Shown here piece by piece: positions 36,760 to 46,138 of a stretch of DNA of 64,000 nt. The first letter of the stretch is position 1. Every line of letters begins with the position of its first letter. The stretch covers positions 1 to 64,000 of the forward strand of contig CAWARA010000021.1 in assembly GCA_963784195.1 (NCBI GenBank), read 5' to 3'. Below the pieces are notes generated by a model. It saw only the letters and a list, made by a program, of their open reading frames with translations, searched no databases and had not been told where the DNA came from. This stretch comes from CAVQAH01 sp963784195. GTDB lineage: Bacteria; Acidobacteriota; Vicinamibacteria; Vicinamibacterales; 2-12-FULL-66-21. The position numbers and the translations under genes are program-made.

Positions 36760-36796
36760 GTTAAGTACGCGTTAAGCGGTCGTAAACGATGTTAAG
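36760..36796 (-). promoter_or_regulatory. CTTAAC direct repeats upstream of protease gene
   Basis: Read on the minus strand, CTTAAC occurs three times, with start-to-start steps of 20 and 11 bp, and a degenerate TTACGA lies between the first two. Eleven-base-spaced TTAAC-type repeats resemble PhoB/PhoP boxes of several phyla. The next gene up is an alkaline phosphatase. This is suggestive only. Confidence 0.35.
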
Positions 36797-36934
36797 TTTC
36801 ATGCTCCTTCCGCGGATCAGACCTTCATCATTGCGCGTGACTCTGAAGCCGCGCGAGCCAGGCGATTTCGCGCCGCGCGGCAGGCCGTTCCGCATCCGGA
36901 ACCACGAACGGATGGAGCGATTGGCGCTGTCCGC

Positions 36935-38986
36935 TTACCGGCTGCCAGGCGCGCGGTACGTGCCTGAAACCGCACGCAACATCTTCAGAAACACATCGGT
37001 ATTCTCGAACACGCCGGTGAACTGCCAGGCTCCCGGTCCGGTGGCCGAAAGAGGCACATCGGTCGCCGTGTGCCCGGAAATTGTCTGCGCAACCGAGCCG
37101 GTATCGGCCGGACACTGGACATCCTCGGGACAGCCGGCCGCACCATTCTCGATGACGCCTGGGACGAGGAAACCAGGCACGCGCTTCCCCGCAACCGTGG
37201 CGTTGTCGCTCGTCGGCAGATCGCCGTCACGAGCCGGATTCGCCACGCTGGTTCTCGGTGGACCAGCGCTCGCGGAAGATGATTCGAGCTGTACTCGGTT
37301 GGACAGCCAGTTCTCGTAGCGGTCGGGAGCCGCAGCCCAGCCCAGCAGTAACTTACGAGACGGATCTGGATCGGTTGGGTATCCACTCGCGTCGCTCGAG
37401 TAGTTCGTAAACAGATTCAGTTGCTGCGCCGCTTCGAAGCGGAAGACGGCGGCGTAGTCCCGGACAGCGTGTCCGAGGCGCGCCGGATCGTAGCGTTCGT
37501 TCCCGACGCCGACGAGAGCCAGGCCGCCGGTTTCGTGATCGGCGGTCACGATCACCAGCGTGTCGTTGGTCGCATCCGCATCGCTGTTCGTCCTTTTCGC
37601 AAACTCGAGCGCGACCGCTACGGCCCGATCGAACTCGATGACGTCCCAGATCGTTCGTTCGCCATCCGAGGCATGCGCCCGCTTGTCGATCGACGCGCCT
37701 TCGATCATCAGGTAGAACCCGCGCGGTGAATGCGCGGAGAGCGATCCGATCGCCAGCTTCGCCAGATCGTCGAGCATCGGCGTGTCGCGATACGCCTCGT
37801 TCCGCGAAAGGGCCAGCTCGGCGCTGTACTTCCCTGCTCCCACCTTGTCGAACGCCACAGGCAGGTGGGATGGATGAAAGAGTCCGAGCACTTTCGGCGG
37901 CGCCGGCTTTCCGTCGATCAGCGCCTTTACCTCCGCCGCGCTGGAGATACGCTGGTATCCGGCTGCCGTGAACTCCTCGGCCAGCTTGCGACCATCGCCC
38001 CGCTCGCCGCCGCCACCCTTTGGCATGAAGTGCCGCGCGCCGCCGCCCATCAACACGCTGATGCCATTCGACGCACGTTCGTCGAAGAATTGCGCGGCAA
38101 TGCCGGCGCCGGCAAAGCGATCGGATGTGTGCGCAGCGTTTGCCGCCGGCGTCGAGTCGGTCACGTCCGCGGTCGTGACGATGCCGACGTTGAATCCCGG
38201 CCCGCGCGTGCGGCGTAACAACTCGCCGATGTATTCGACCCGAGGATTGTCGAATGCATCCGCCGTGTTGTCCGGATAGACGCCTTCCTGATTGTTCGCC
38301 GCCTTCTGGCCCGTGACGTACGACGACATGCCAGGCGACGAATCGGTGATCACCGCGTTCAGAGACGACGTCATGACGAGGCCGGTGACGTCGAGGGTAT
38401 CCATTGCGAGATGCCCCGCAGCCTTACCATTCTTCAGCCCCTTGGACACGATCCGCGCCGCGGTCCGGTGCGCCACGCTCATTCCATCGCCGAGCAGGAG
38501 AATGACGTTGCGCGCCCGCCTCGACGCCGCCGGACCTCCCCATAGCTCGATCGTCAGCCGGGCCTGCGCGCTGGCGCCGTCCGCGGTGCGCGCCTCGATG
38601 GCCACCGGGCCAGCGGTATTCACGCTGAAACGGCGAATGAGGAAGTTGGTGGTGTTCGGCGCGGCATTTCCGGCGCGATCGCCAGTCGACGTCACGGTTG
38701 GCGGCGTTCCCGTACCGCCCGCTCCGCGTTCACCACCCGCGCCGGCGGCCAGCACGTTCCGCGAGGTGACGTCGCGGCCGTTGATCGACACCTGCAGCCG
38801 CGCGGGCGGCTCGGACCCGTCGGACGTAGCCTCCACGCGGATATCGAACAGCTGTCCCACCGCCAGCACCGCCCCGTCGGCCGGCATGATGCGGATTCGT
38901 GTCTCCGCGGTTGCGTTGCTTGCGATAGAACAGAAGCCGATCGTTACCACGAGCCAGCCAGCTAGTCGGAATGTCACACCAGTCAC
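36935..38986 (-). CDS. Alkaline phosphatase (PhoA family)
   Basis: 683 residues, intact. Signal peptide (LAGWLVVTIGFCSIASNATA), an N-terminal Ig-like domain of about 130 residues, then the phosphatase: VILLLGDGMSVAHRTAA (metal Asp), ITDSSPGMSSYVTGQKA with the nucleophilic Ser, TTADVTDSTPAANAAHTSDR, YLMIEGASIDKRAHASDGE, VIVTADHETGGLALVG, and SGHTATDVPLSATGP (metal His near the C-terminus). All three metal sites are present. It releases phosphate from organic esters in the periplasm. Divergent from a phytase-like gene, suggesting joint use in phosphorus scavenging. Confidence 0.93.
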   Translation of the reverse strand: MTGVTFRLAGWLVVTIGFCSIASNATAETRIRIMPADGAVLAVGQLFDIRVEATSDGSEPPARLQVSINGRDVTSRNVLAAGAGGERGAGGTGTPPTVTSTGDRAGNAAPNTTNFLIRRFSVNTAGPVAIEARTADGASAQARLTIELWGGPAASRRARNVILLLGDGMSVAHRTAARIVSKGLKNGKAAGHLAMDTLDVTGLVMTSSLNAVITDSSPGMSSYVTGQKAANNQEGVYPDNTADAFDNPRVEYIGELLRRTRGPGFNVGIVTTADVTDSTPAANAAHTSDRFAGAGIAAQFFDERASNGISVLMGGGARHFMPKGGGGERGDGRKLAEEFTAAGYQRISSAAEVKALIDGKPAPPKVLGLFHPSHLPVAFDKVGAGKYSAELALSRNEAYRDTPMLDDLAKLAIGSLSAHSPRGFYLMIEGASIDKRAHASDGERTIWDVIEFDRAVAVALEFAKRTNSDADATNDTLVIVTADHETGGLALVGVGNERYDPARLGHAVRDYAAVFRFEAAQQLNLFTNYSSDASGYPTDPDPSRKLLLGWAAAPDRYENWLSNRVQLESSSASAGPPRTSVANPARDGDLPTSDNATVAGKRVPGFLVPGVIENGAAGCPEDVQCPADTGSVAQTISGHTATDVPLSATGPGAWQFTGVFENTDVFLKMLRAVSGTYRAPGSR

Positions 38987-39218
38987 TCCTGACGCCCGAT
39001 CGTCACCGCGGCACAGTCTTTCGCCTCGGGAACGCTACGAGCTGCTTCACTGATGGACCGGCGTACGGGGTCACTGTCGAATGCCGGTTAGAGTAACAGA
39101 TCGGTCTGTCGCCCCAGGGAGCCGATTGCGATCCCCACCGGGTAACACGGGTGTAAAAACAGATCGACCGGCCGTTCTCGACCCACGATCGTCATCACAA
39201 GCAGCTAACATCGACGTC

Positions 39219-40324
39219 ATGCGCAACTCGCCGGCTGTCGTGTTCCTGGCCACCGTCTCGACGCTCTCGATCGCCGTCATGGCCCAGGCTCCTCCGCCGC
39301 CGGTCAAGCCCACGCTCGAGACCGCTGCGGTGTCCGATGATGCTGACGATCCTGCGGTGTGGATCAACGCGAAGGATCCGTCGCGCAGCCTCATCGTCGG
39401 CACTAACAAGGTCGCTGCGCCCGGCGGCGCGTTGTACGCCTTTGGGCTCGACGGGCAGGTCCGCCAGCGAATTGGTCCGCTCGATCGGCCGAACAACGTC
39501 GACGTCGAATACGGGCTCGAGGCTGGCCCGACACGGCTGGATATCGCCGTAACCACTGAACGCCTCAAGAGTCGCCTGCGGGTCCACGCAGTCACTGAGG
39601 CCGGGCTGCGAGACGTGTCGGGCGCGAGGGCATTCCGGTACTGGCCGGCGAGCAGGGTGAAGCGGCGATGCCGATGGGGATCGCGCTCTACAAGCGTCCC
39701 CGTGACGGCGCCATCTTCGCCATCGTCGCGCCGAAGACAGGTGGCCGCGATCGATACCTCTGGCAGTATCGGCTGACGGCCACCGCGAATGGGATCGTCA
39801 GCGGCGCGTTCGTGAGGCGTTTCGGCAATTACAGCGGCACATCGGAGATCGAAGCCGTCGCGGTCGACGATGAGCTCGGGTATGTGTACTTCGCAGATGA
39901 AGACTACGGGATAAGAAAGTGGCATGCGGATCCCGATCACCCGGACGCGAACCGCGAGCTGGCGGTATTCGGATCATCCGGATTCGAAATGAACCGCGAG
40001 GGAATCGGGATCTACCCGGATGTCAACGGGGGCGGCTATATCGTGTGCGTCGATCAGATTCCTGGCGGGTCCCGCCTCCGTTTCTACCCGCGCCGCGGCC
40101 CGGAAGGGCGTCCTCACGACCAGGATCGACTCCTTCACGTAGTCAGGATCGCGGCCGACAGCACTGACGGGATGGAAGTCGTGCGTGCCGGAGCGCTACC
40201 CGGGTTCCCGCACGGCGCCGTGATCGCCATGAACAGCTCGGGCAAGAACTTCCATGTCTATCGATGGGAGGATGTCCGGCCCGCGTCGCCGCAAGTCGGC
40301 ACAGACGGACGTCTCGTCCGGTGA
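39219..40324 (+). pseudogene. Beta-propeller phytase (3-phytase), one frameshift
   Basis: ATG at 39219 starts a signal peptide (VVFLATVSTLSIAVMAQA). The body matches beta-propeller phytases: DDADDPAVWINAKDPSRSLI, VGTNKVAAPGGALYAFGLDG, GPLDRPNNVDVEYG, then after a one-base shift near 39635 GEQGEAAMPMGIALYKRP, EIEAVAVDDELGYVYFADE, REGIGIYPDVNGGGYIVC and GALPGFPHGAVIAMNSSGKN. About 368 residues if repaired. The calcium-site acidic residues are present. Phytases release phosphate from inositol hexakisphosphate. It is divergent from the alkaline phosphatase. Confidence 0.8.
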
Positions 40325-40366
40325 CCGCTCTGCGGCATGTGAGCAGCCGGTGAGTTTGCACCCCGA

Positions 40367-40465
40367 CATCCGGTGTTGAACGGGATCGCTTACGATGCCG
40401 CGAACGACCGATTGTTCGTCACGGGCAAACTGTGGCCGCGGGTTTACCAGATCTTGTTACGGTAG
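40367..40465 (+). pseudogene. Glutaminyl-peptide cyclotransferase, 3-prime relic
   Basis: One frame reads HPVLNGIAYDAANDRLFVTG then KLWPRVYQILLR and stops. VLNGIAYD-x-DRLFVTGKLWP is the conserved C-terminal end of the propeller-type glutaminyl cyclotransferases. Only the last 32 codons remain, directly behind the phytase gene and before the tRNA. No start or body is present, so this is a gene fossil left by a deletion. Confidence 0.7.
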
Positions 40466-40497
40466 CGTGAGCTCGGTTACGATGGAGCCGCTACTGC

Positions 40498-40568
40498 CGG
40501 GGCGTCGTTCAATGGCAGGACAGCGGCCTTTGAAGCCGTGAATGTTGGTTCGACTCCAGCCGCCTCGG
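40498..40568 (+). tRNA. tRNA-Gln (anticodon TTG)
   Basis: All arms pair: acceptor CGGGGCG with CGCCTCG (seven pairs, one G-U), D-arm GTTCAATGGCAGGAC, anticodon stem GCGGC/GCCGT with loop CTTTGAA (anticodon TTG, reads CAA), T-arm GTTGG-TTCGACT-CCAGC. The discriminator is G and no CCA is encoded. It lies in a gap between the cyclotransferase fossil and the DUF6265 gene. Confidence 0.85.
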
Positions 40569-40680
40569 AACCCTGCTTCTCCCGGACGGATCGCCGGATC
40601 TCGTTGAATCACACTGTGTTCCGGGGCGATGTCGCATTTGTTCAAGCGCCGCCTCATCGGCTGCTGTAGCATCCTTCGCC

Positions 40681-41613
40681 GTGTCCAAAGCCGTCCTCGC
40701 CGTCCTCTTCACCTTCTCAGTAACCACCGCTCAAGCCGCCGCCCAGACCCGGCCCGATTTTTCCGGCACGTGGACGGCGTCGACTGACGCCCCCGCCAAC
40801 GCTGGCGCGGCGCCGTCGCCGGTCATGGGCGCGAAGTTCGAGCTGAAACACGACCGCGACACCCTGACGATGATGCGGATCGTGCGTGATGTCGCGACCT
40901 CCGTTCAGTACACACTGGACAACCGCGAGATCCGCTCGCGCGTGCCGGCGCCACTCTGCATGGGGCAGGCGGAGTCGATCGAAACGGCAGCCTGGGACGG
41001 CAGTTCGATCGTCCTGACGATCGTCGGATCGATGCCTGCGGGAGCCACGACGCCAAACAAGTTGAGCGTGCGGCGTGTGCTGCGTCTCGAAGCACCAGAC
41101 AGACTGGTTGTAGAGGGGACGATGGGGGCGGCTGAAACGGCGAAGACGGTCGGCACTGTCTACAAGCGCTCGACGGAAACCTTGAGCGCTCCCGAGCCCA
41201 AGAGCATCGCCCCCAAGGTCAAGGCGACGATCGGCCAAATGGGTTGGCTCGCAGGAACGTGGGTGGGCACGCTCGGCAGGAACACCATTGAGGAACGATG
41301 GACGCCGTCCGCAGGCGGCGCGATGATCGCGACCGCCCGGACGATGCGCGACGGCCTCATGGGCCAGTTCGAGTTCCTCTGCATCGTCGAGCGCGATGGC
41401 GGTCTCGTCTACCAGGCCATGCCCAACGGGCGCCAGCCAGCCACCGATTTCGCGTTGACCGCGATGGACGCCAATAGCGTCACGTTCGAGAACCCGATGC
41501 ACGATTTCCCGAAAGTCGTGAAGTACGTGCTCCAGCCCGATGGAACGCTCGAAGCGACGATTAGCGGCGACCCGAAGCAGCGGGCGCTGACCTACAGCTT
41601 CAAGAAGCAGTAA
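40681..41613 (+). CDS. Secreted protein with DUF6265-type C-terminal domain
   Basis: 310 residues from GTG. Signal peptide (LAVLFTFSVTTAQAAAQ), then a first domain starting RPDFSGTWTAS (lipocalin-like opening) with alternating strands. The second domain, MGWLAGTWVGTLGRNTIEER to VTFENPMHDFPKVVKYVLQP, matches the DUF6265 pattern GWLAGxW and ENPxHDFPxxVxY. Function unknown; the beta-barrel type suggests binding of a small hydrophobic ligand in the periplasm. No operon partner. Confidence 0.8.
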   Translation: MSKAVLAVLFTFSVTTAQAAAQTRPDFSGTWTASTDAPANAGAAPSPVMGAKFELKHDRDTLTMMRIVRDVATSVQYTLDNREIRSRVPAPLCMGQAESIETAAWDGSSIVLTIVGSMPAGATTPNKLSVRRVLRLEAPDRLVVEGTMGAAETAKTVGTVYKRSTETLSAPEPKSIAPKVKATIGQMGWLAGTWVGTLGRNTIEERWTPSAGGAMIATARTMRDGLMGQFEFLCIVERDGGLVYQAMPNGRQPATDFALTAMDANSVTFENPMHDFPKVVKYVLQPDGTLEATISGDPKQRALTYSFKKQ

Positions 41614-41691
41614 CCGGGCCCTTTCCAGTCCAATCCGGCACGGGCATCTTGCGGGCGGCAGCCACGGTGAGACAATCGTGGAGCCTGCGAG

Positions 41692-42264
41692 ATGCACATG
41701 CCGAATAGCGTGAAACAACTGAATCGCGACGAGCTGGAAACCGGCTTGGCGCAGCTGGCGTCGCCAAAAGACGACGGTGTTCTGGACCTGATCGTCCGTC
41801 GGCCGGCCATTGGCCAGCGTGAGGTCCTGGCGACGGGAATCCTCGACACCAGCGAGGGACTCGTCGGCGACAACTGGGCGACGCGTGGGAGCTCCAAGAC
41901 ACCCGACAAGACGTCACACCCCCACATGCAGGTGAACGTCATGAACTCACGGGTGATCCAGCTGATCGCACAGGACAGGGAACGCTGGCAGCTTGCCGGC
42001 GATCAACTGTTCGTCGACCTCGATCTCAGCGATGGCAACCTGCCGCCCGGCACGTGTCTCTCGATCGGCTCGGCGATCATCGAGGTCACGCCCGAGCCGC
42101 ACACGGGCTGCGCCAAGTTCGTGGAGCGTTTTGGCGTGGATGCGATGAAGTTCGTCAATTCCCAGACAGGGCGGGCACTCCGGCTGCGCGGGCTCAATGC
42201 GCGCGTCGTGCAGCCAGGAACGATACGCGTCGGGGATGCCGTCAGGAAGATCCCAGCCTCATAG
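41692..42264 (+). CDS. MOSC-like domain protein
   Basis: 190 residues. The order REVLATGILDTSEGLVGDNW, HMQVNVMNSRVIQLIAQDRE, WQLAGDQLFVDLDLSDGNLP and IIEVTPEPHTGCAKFVERFG is that of MOSC domains, with the Cys in GCAKF in the position that receives sulfur in molybdenum-cofactor sulfurases and YiiM-like reductases. C-terminal RLRGLNARVVQPGTIRVGD completes the barrel. A likely cytosolic molybdenum-cofactor-linked or sulfur-carrier role; the partner is unknown. Confidence 0.75.
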   Translation: MHMPNSVKQLNRDELETGLAQLASPKDDGVLDLIVRRPAIGQREVLATGILDTSEGLVGDNWATRGSSKTPDKTSHPHMQVNVMNSRVIQLIAQDRERWQLAGDQLFVDLDLSDGNLPPGTCLSIGSAIIEVTPEPHTGCAKFVERFGVDAMKFVNSQTGRALRLRGLNARVVQPGTIRVGDAVRKIPAS

Positions 42265-42465
42265 CGCAGCCGTGCTGATCTCGGCGTTTGTTCGCTGTGG
42301 ACAACGACAAACGGCCAACGAGTTCCAGGAACGATCGCGACGACCACGACGACCGCGATGCGGAAAATAGTGAGGTCGCGAACGTCGCGGCCGTCGTGAT
42401 CGTTGCGAGTGCCGTCAGCACCGTGGTCCTGACCGCAAAGCCCGCCGTCGCGAGGATGACGCACA

Positions 42466-43161
42466 CTACTGCTGCAGCACCACGACCTGATACCCGTTGC
42501 TCACGCGCTGGTAGTAAGTCGGTCCACATTGACTATATGCGACGTTTCCGACTTTCACCGATTGACAGCCTGACGGCAGCGTCGCGATGATCGCACCCGG
42601 TGGTGGCGCGACAACCTGATAGACGGTGTCACCACCCGAGATGACGCGGGTGTAGTAGTTGCCTCCCTCATACCAGTAACTGCTTCCGCTCACGACGACG
42701 GTGGTCGCCGCGGCTGGTGGCTTCGCGAGCATCGTCCCTACGGCAATGGCCGCCGTCACGCCGGCCACCGCTCTCCACGCCTCGTAGCTTTCGTAGCGGT
42801 TGCCGACCACGACGCCGCCACGACCGACCGCACCGTAGCCTTCTTCACCCGCTACAACAGCACCACGTGGGCCAGCCCTGGCGTAGCCGTCTTCCCCTGA
42901 GGCGACCGCGCCGTGACGGCCCACGGCAGCATATCCCTCGTCTCCTTTGGCCACCGCTCCGTGACGGCCGGCTGCGGCATATCCTTCCTCACCCTTCACC
43001 GCCACACCGCGTGGGCCGGCTGCGGCCGCTTTGCCCTCTTCGCCTTTCACGGTAGCCGTGCGGCGCCCGCCGCGAACTTGCGCGGCGATAGGCGCGATCC
43101 ATACAACCATCGCTGCGAGTAGCAACCAGGTCGTGATCGTTTTCCATCGAACGTTTGTCAT
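42466..43161 (-). CDS. Secreted protein with GEEGYAA repeats and DUF6515-like tail
   Basis: 231 residues; ATG at 43161 with GGAGGG upstream. A signal peptide (WLLLAAMVVWIAPIAA) is followed by about five repeats of a roughly 17-residue unit of the form GPRGVAVKGEEGYAAAG / GRHGAVAKGDEGYAAVG. A central segment (VTAAIAVGTMLA) leads to a C-terminal domain SYWYEGGNYYTRVISGGD to GNVAYSQCGPTYYQRVSNGY, the Tyr/Gly pattern of DUF6515. The repeat part may form an extended surface or cell-wall associated array. Function unknown. Confidence 0.7.
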   Translation of the reverse strand: MTNVRWKTITTWLLLAAMVVWIAPIAAQVRGGRRTATVKGEEGKAAAAGPRGVAVKGEEGYAAAGRHGAVAKGDEGYAAVGRHGAVASGEDGYARAGPRGAVVAGEEGYGAVGRGGVVVGNRYESYEAWRAVAGVTAAIAVGTMLAKPPAAATTVVVSGSSYWYEGGNYYTRVISGGDTVYQVVAPPPGAIIATLPSGCQSVKVGNVAYSQCGPTYYQRVSNGYQVVVLQQ

Positions 43162-43198
43162 GATTGTCAGCCCTCCGGCCATTCAGGCCACGTCAGGC

Positions 43199-44032
43199 TC
43201 ATTTCTTAACTGTTCCACCAGTCGGCGCAGCAGCCTCGTCAGGTGAGACGTTCTTCAGTACTCGTGCGCGCTGAACGATCGCGATGCCTTCGTAATCGGG
43301 CGGCACTGTCGGCTTGAAGCGGTCGCTCGCGATCTGCGGAGCAAGATTCCACTCGCTGAACGCCAGCTCGACCTTGCGCAGCCGCTTGTCCTCCGTGAAC
43401 TCAGCCACGAATTTCCTGGGAAGAGGATCGCCGGTCGATGGTATCCAGACCTCCCAGCTGACGCCTTTGTCCTTGAATGCCAGATGGTCCGTCTCCTGAC
43501 CGTCAACGGCTTCGCGTCCCACCCAGCCCCCGGTCGTAGTGTCGGTTATCAGCGCCTTCGATGGCGATGAATAAATGAAGTCGGAGAGCGGTGTGGCAAC
43601 ACCGTACCGCTCGTGCATGGCGTCCAGCGTCTTGTCCAGCGTTTCCGGCATTCGCGCCTGGGCGAAGACCTTGTCCTTGTGGAGGACGAGCGTCAGACCG
43701 ACGCCGTCATACCACGTTTCGTTTCGACGATCGCCAGAGGTCGTCGTGTACAGTCGATCCGGCCGCTTGACCACCGTCTCACGGTCGAACGTATCCTGCC
43801 GCGGCTCACCCTTCGAGTTGGTCGTGTGCCGCACTTCGTGGGTCTTGGCACTGAAGGATTGCGCGGAGGCGAGCTTCGCGCTCATGCGGTCGACGATCTG
43901 CTTTCCCAGCGTCAGTCGCTCGGCATCTGTCCGCGGCGCTGGTGGACCGCCACCGCAGGCCGCGGCAAGTCCGGCGATTGCACAGGTGGCGACGACGGGC
44001 GCCCACCGGAGCAACGGATGGTTGTCACTCAT
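43199..44032 (-). CDS. DUF2092-family lipoprotein
   Basis: 277 residues from ATG at 44032, preceded by GGGAG. Lipobox IAGLAAAC gives a lipoprotein. The body, VVKRPDRLYTTTSGDRRNET to ETWYDGVGLTLVLHKDKVFA, then GWVGREAVDGQETDHLAFKD and VWIPSTGDPLPRKFVAEFTE, is the DUF2092 fold related to LolA/LolB-like hydrophobic-groove proteins. It may bind a lipid or another lipoprotein at the periplasmic face. It lies 37 bp downstream of nothing obvious; the DUF6515 gene follows in the same direction. Confidence 0.8.
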   Translation of the reverse strand: MSDNHPLLRWAPVVATCAIAGLAAACGGGPPAPRTDAERLTLGKQIVDRMSAKLASAQSFSAKTHEVRHTTNSKGEPRQDTFDRETVVKRPDRLYTTTSGDRRNETWYDGVGLTLVLHKDKVFAQARMPETLDKTLDAMHERYGVATPLSDFIYSSPSKALITDTTTGGWVGREAVDGQETDHLAFKDKGVSWEVWIPSTGDPLPRKFVAEFTEDKRLRKVELAFSEWNLAPQIASDRFKPTVPPDYEGIAIVQRARVLKNVSPDEAAAPTGGTVKK

Positions 44033-44189
44033 GAGTTCCACTCCCTAGCCTGCGAATGCTGAAGCGTGAGCATCAGCTGGCGTGCAGAGGTGCTTACACT
44101 GACCCGAGCGCGATTGTATGCATTTTCGCCCCCGGCTCGACATACGACCAAGGTGCAATAGGCCGGCTCGAACGGGCCTGGCGAGCCCA

Positions 44190-45271
44190 CTACTTCTGAA
44201 ACGGGTAGATCACTTTCCAGTCCTGCTTCATGTCGACAACGGTCCAGCTGCGCTTCGGTGCCTCGTCGAGGCCGCGTGCGAGCTGCCCGATGTGCGACGT
44301 GCGATCGTAGGCCCATTCACGCTCCGCGTCGGTGTGATGGACGATGAGACCGAAGCGAGGGCCCTTCGCTGACGTGACCCACTCGAGCATCTCGAAATCG
44401 CCGTCCGAGTTCCCGAACGCCGCAATCGGTCGACGGCCGATCATCTGGTGGATACCGACCGGCTTGCCAGCCTTGTCGTCGACGTGATCGACCTCGGCGA
44501 GACGCACCAGCACTGGCGTCCCGTTGCGGACCTGGTACTTGACCTTGGCGCGGCTCCCGACGACCTGCTCGGGCGGGATGCCGTAAACACGCTCCGTCCA
44601 GGGGCGCATGAACTCGACGCCACCGCCGGACACGATGAACGTCTTGAAACCGTTCGCGCGCAGGTAGGCGAGCAGCTCCAGCATCGGCTGGAACACCATC
44701 TCGGTATACAGCCGCTTCGTTTTTGGATGGCGCGCCGTCGTGATCCAGTCCGTCACGATCTTCTCGAATTCCTCGGTCGTGTTGCCGACGTGTGTCGCGG
44801 CCATGATCTCCAACAGCCCGCGCTCGCCGCTCGCGGCCACCGCCTTGATATCTCCTTCGAGCACGCCCTTGAACGGCTGCGTCGTCTTCCATTCGGGATG
44901 CTTCGGCGCGAGCGCTTTGACCCGATCGAGCGCGAATGCCAGCTGGAAGTAGACGGGCTGTTCCGACCACAGCGTGCCGTCGTTGTCGAAGGTCGCGATC
45001 CGCTCGGCGGCCGGCACGAAGTCCGGCCCACCTTCCTGGTGACGCGGTTCACGAAGTCCGTGATCGCCTTCTTCGATGCCCTTTCGTTCCAGGATGGAAG
45101 CGGATCGGGAGCCTGGGTTGCCGGCACCGGCAGCGGTGGCAGGGCCAGAGCCGGGAACAACGACGCGTGCATTCCAGGCCCGCCGCCGTAATTGGCCGCG
45201 GCAGTCAGGATGAGCAGGGCGAACGCAAGGCAATGGGCGCGCAGGCGAGCCTGTTCCGGACGATAGGTCAC
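44190..45271 (-). pseudogene. HAD-superfamily hydrolase (secreted), one frameshift
   Basis: GTG at 45271 follows GGAGG. A signal segment (LRAHCLAFALLILTAAANYG) and linker (SWNERASKKAITDFVNRVTR) are in one frame; after a missing base near 45038 the phosphatase continues: RIATFDNDGTLWSEQPVYF (motif I Asp), FKTFIVSGGGVEFMRPW (motif II Ser), then VGIHQMIGRRPIAAFGNSDGDFEM with motif IV acids. About 360 residues if repaired. Such exported HAD proteins are acid phosphatases of the phosphoserine-phosphatase-like group. The ending RSWTVVDMKQDWKVIYPF is typical. Not in an operon. Confidence 0.8.
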
Positions 45272-45395
45272 AACGCCTCCGATGTGCCGAGTCCCTGTGC
45301 TCGATAGATTGTGCCGCGGGCGACAAAATCTTCGACGGCGCGGCGAGCCGCGCCGTCGTTCCATGAGCTCAGGAGGCTCTCAGCCATCGTGTGAC

Positions 45396-45968
45396 TTACT
45401 TGGCCACTGGATCGGCCGTCAGCAGGAGGGCCTGCGTATAGGTCACGTCAACCGTGTCGCCGACCTTGATGCCCTCGAGCCGCTTTGGATCCTGGACCCG
45501 CAGGCTCATTACGTTGCCCTTCGGTCCCTTGACCGTCACCGATGGCACGGCCGGGTCCATCGCCATGATGGTGACCGATACCGTGATCTGTTGGGCCACC
45601 GTTCCGCCTGGACCGCTGGCACGTGGCGTCGTCGATTCCTTGACCCCGCCGGCTGGCGCCGGATCCCCAGGCTTCCGGACGCTCACCGCGAGCGACTCGT
45701 AGTAGGTGGCCTTCACCTGATCGCCGACCTTCAACTCGTTGAAGCGCTTGAACTCCGGGCCCACATACACTTCGGCGAGGTTGCCCTTCGGCCCCTTGAG
45801 CGTCACGATACGGTTGGTCTGATCGATCGCTTCAATCGTGGCCGTGATCGAGACGGGCGCCGACTTCTGGGTATCGGGCTGGGCAGCAGCTCCCTGCTGG
45901 GCAACGACGGGCGCGGCACACAGCGCCGAGATCAACAGAACCTCCGAGCAGCGTTTGAACATTCTCAT
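45396..45968 (-). CDS. Secreted protein with two OB-like repeats
   Basis: 190 residues; ATG at 45968, AGGAG upstream, signal peptide (EVLLISALCAAPVVAQQ). Two related halves: ATIEAIDQTNRIVTLKGPKGNL...KVGDQVKATYYESLAV and VTIMAMDPAVPSVTVKGPKGNV...KVGDTVDVTYTQALLL. Each half has the pattern I-x-A-x-D...VTxKGPKGN...L...KVGD-x-V-x-x-TY, typical of small secreted beta-barrel domains of unknown function. An 18-bp motif shared with the OMP and receiver genes lies 87 bp upstream. Confidence 0.7.
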   Translation of the reverse strand: MRMFKRCSEVLLISALCAAPVVAQQGAAAQPDTQKSAPVSITATIEAIDQTNRIVTLKGPKGNLAEVYVGPEFKRFNELKVGDQVKATYYESLAVSVRKPGDPAPAGGVKESTTPRASGPGGTVAQQITVSVTIMAMDPAVPSVTVKGPKGNVMSLRVQDPKRLEGIKVGDTVDVTYTQALLLTADPVAK

Positions 45969-46054
45969 GAGCAACTCCTATGCACCGAAGAAGGCTGACT
46001 ACGGGGTCAGACCCCGACCGGTCGAATCCTAGGGCGATTCCACGGCGGCGTCCA

Positions 46055-46072
46055 CTAGTACTTTGGTGTTAT
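46055..46072. promoter_or_regulatory. Copy of shared 18-bp motif, upstream of OB-like gene
   Basis: CTAGTACTTTGGTGTTAT. It matches the copy at 47752-47769 at 15 of 18 positions and is placed upstream of the leftward secreted protein gene. See the finding on the shared motif. Confidence 0.45.
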
Positions 46073-46138
46073 GGACGGCGGAGGATCATGTCTGCCCCTT
46101 TACGGCAGGCTGGATGCCTCGGCTTGACGTTGCTCCAA

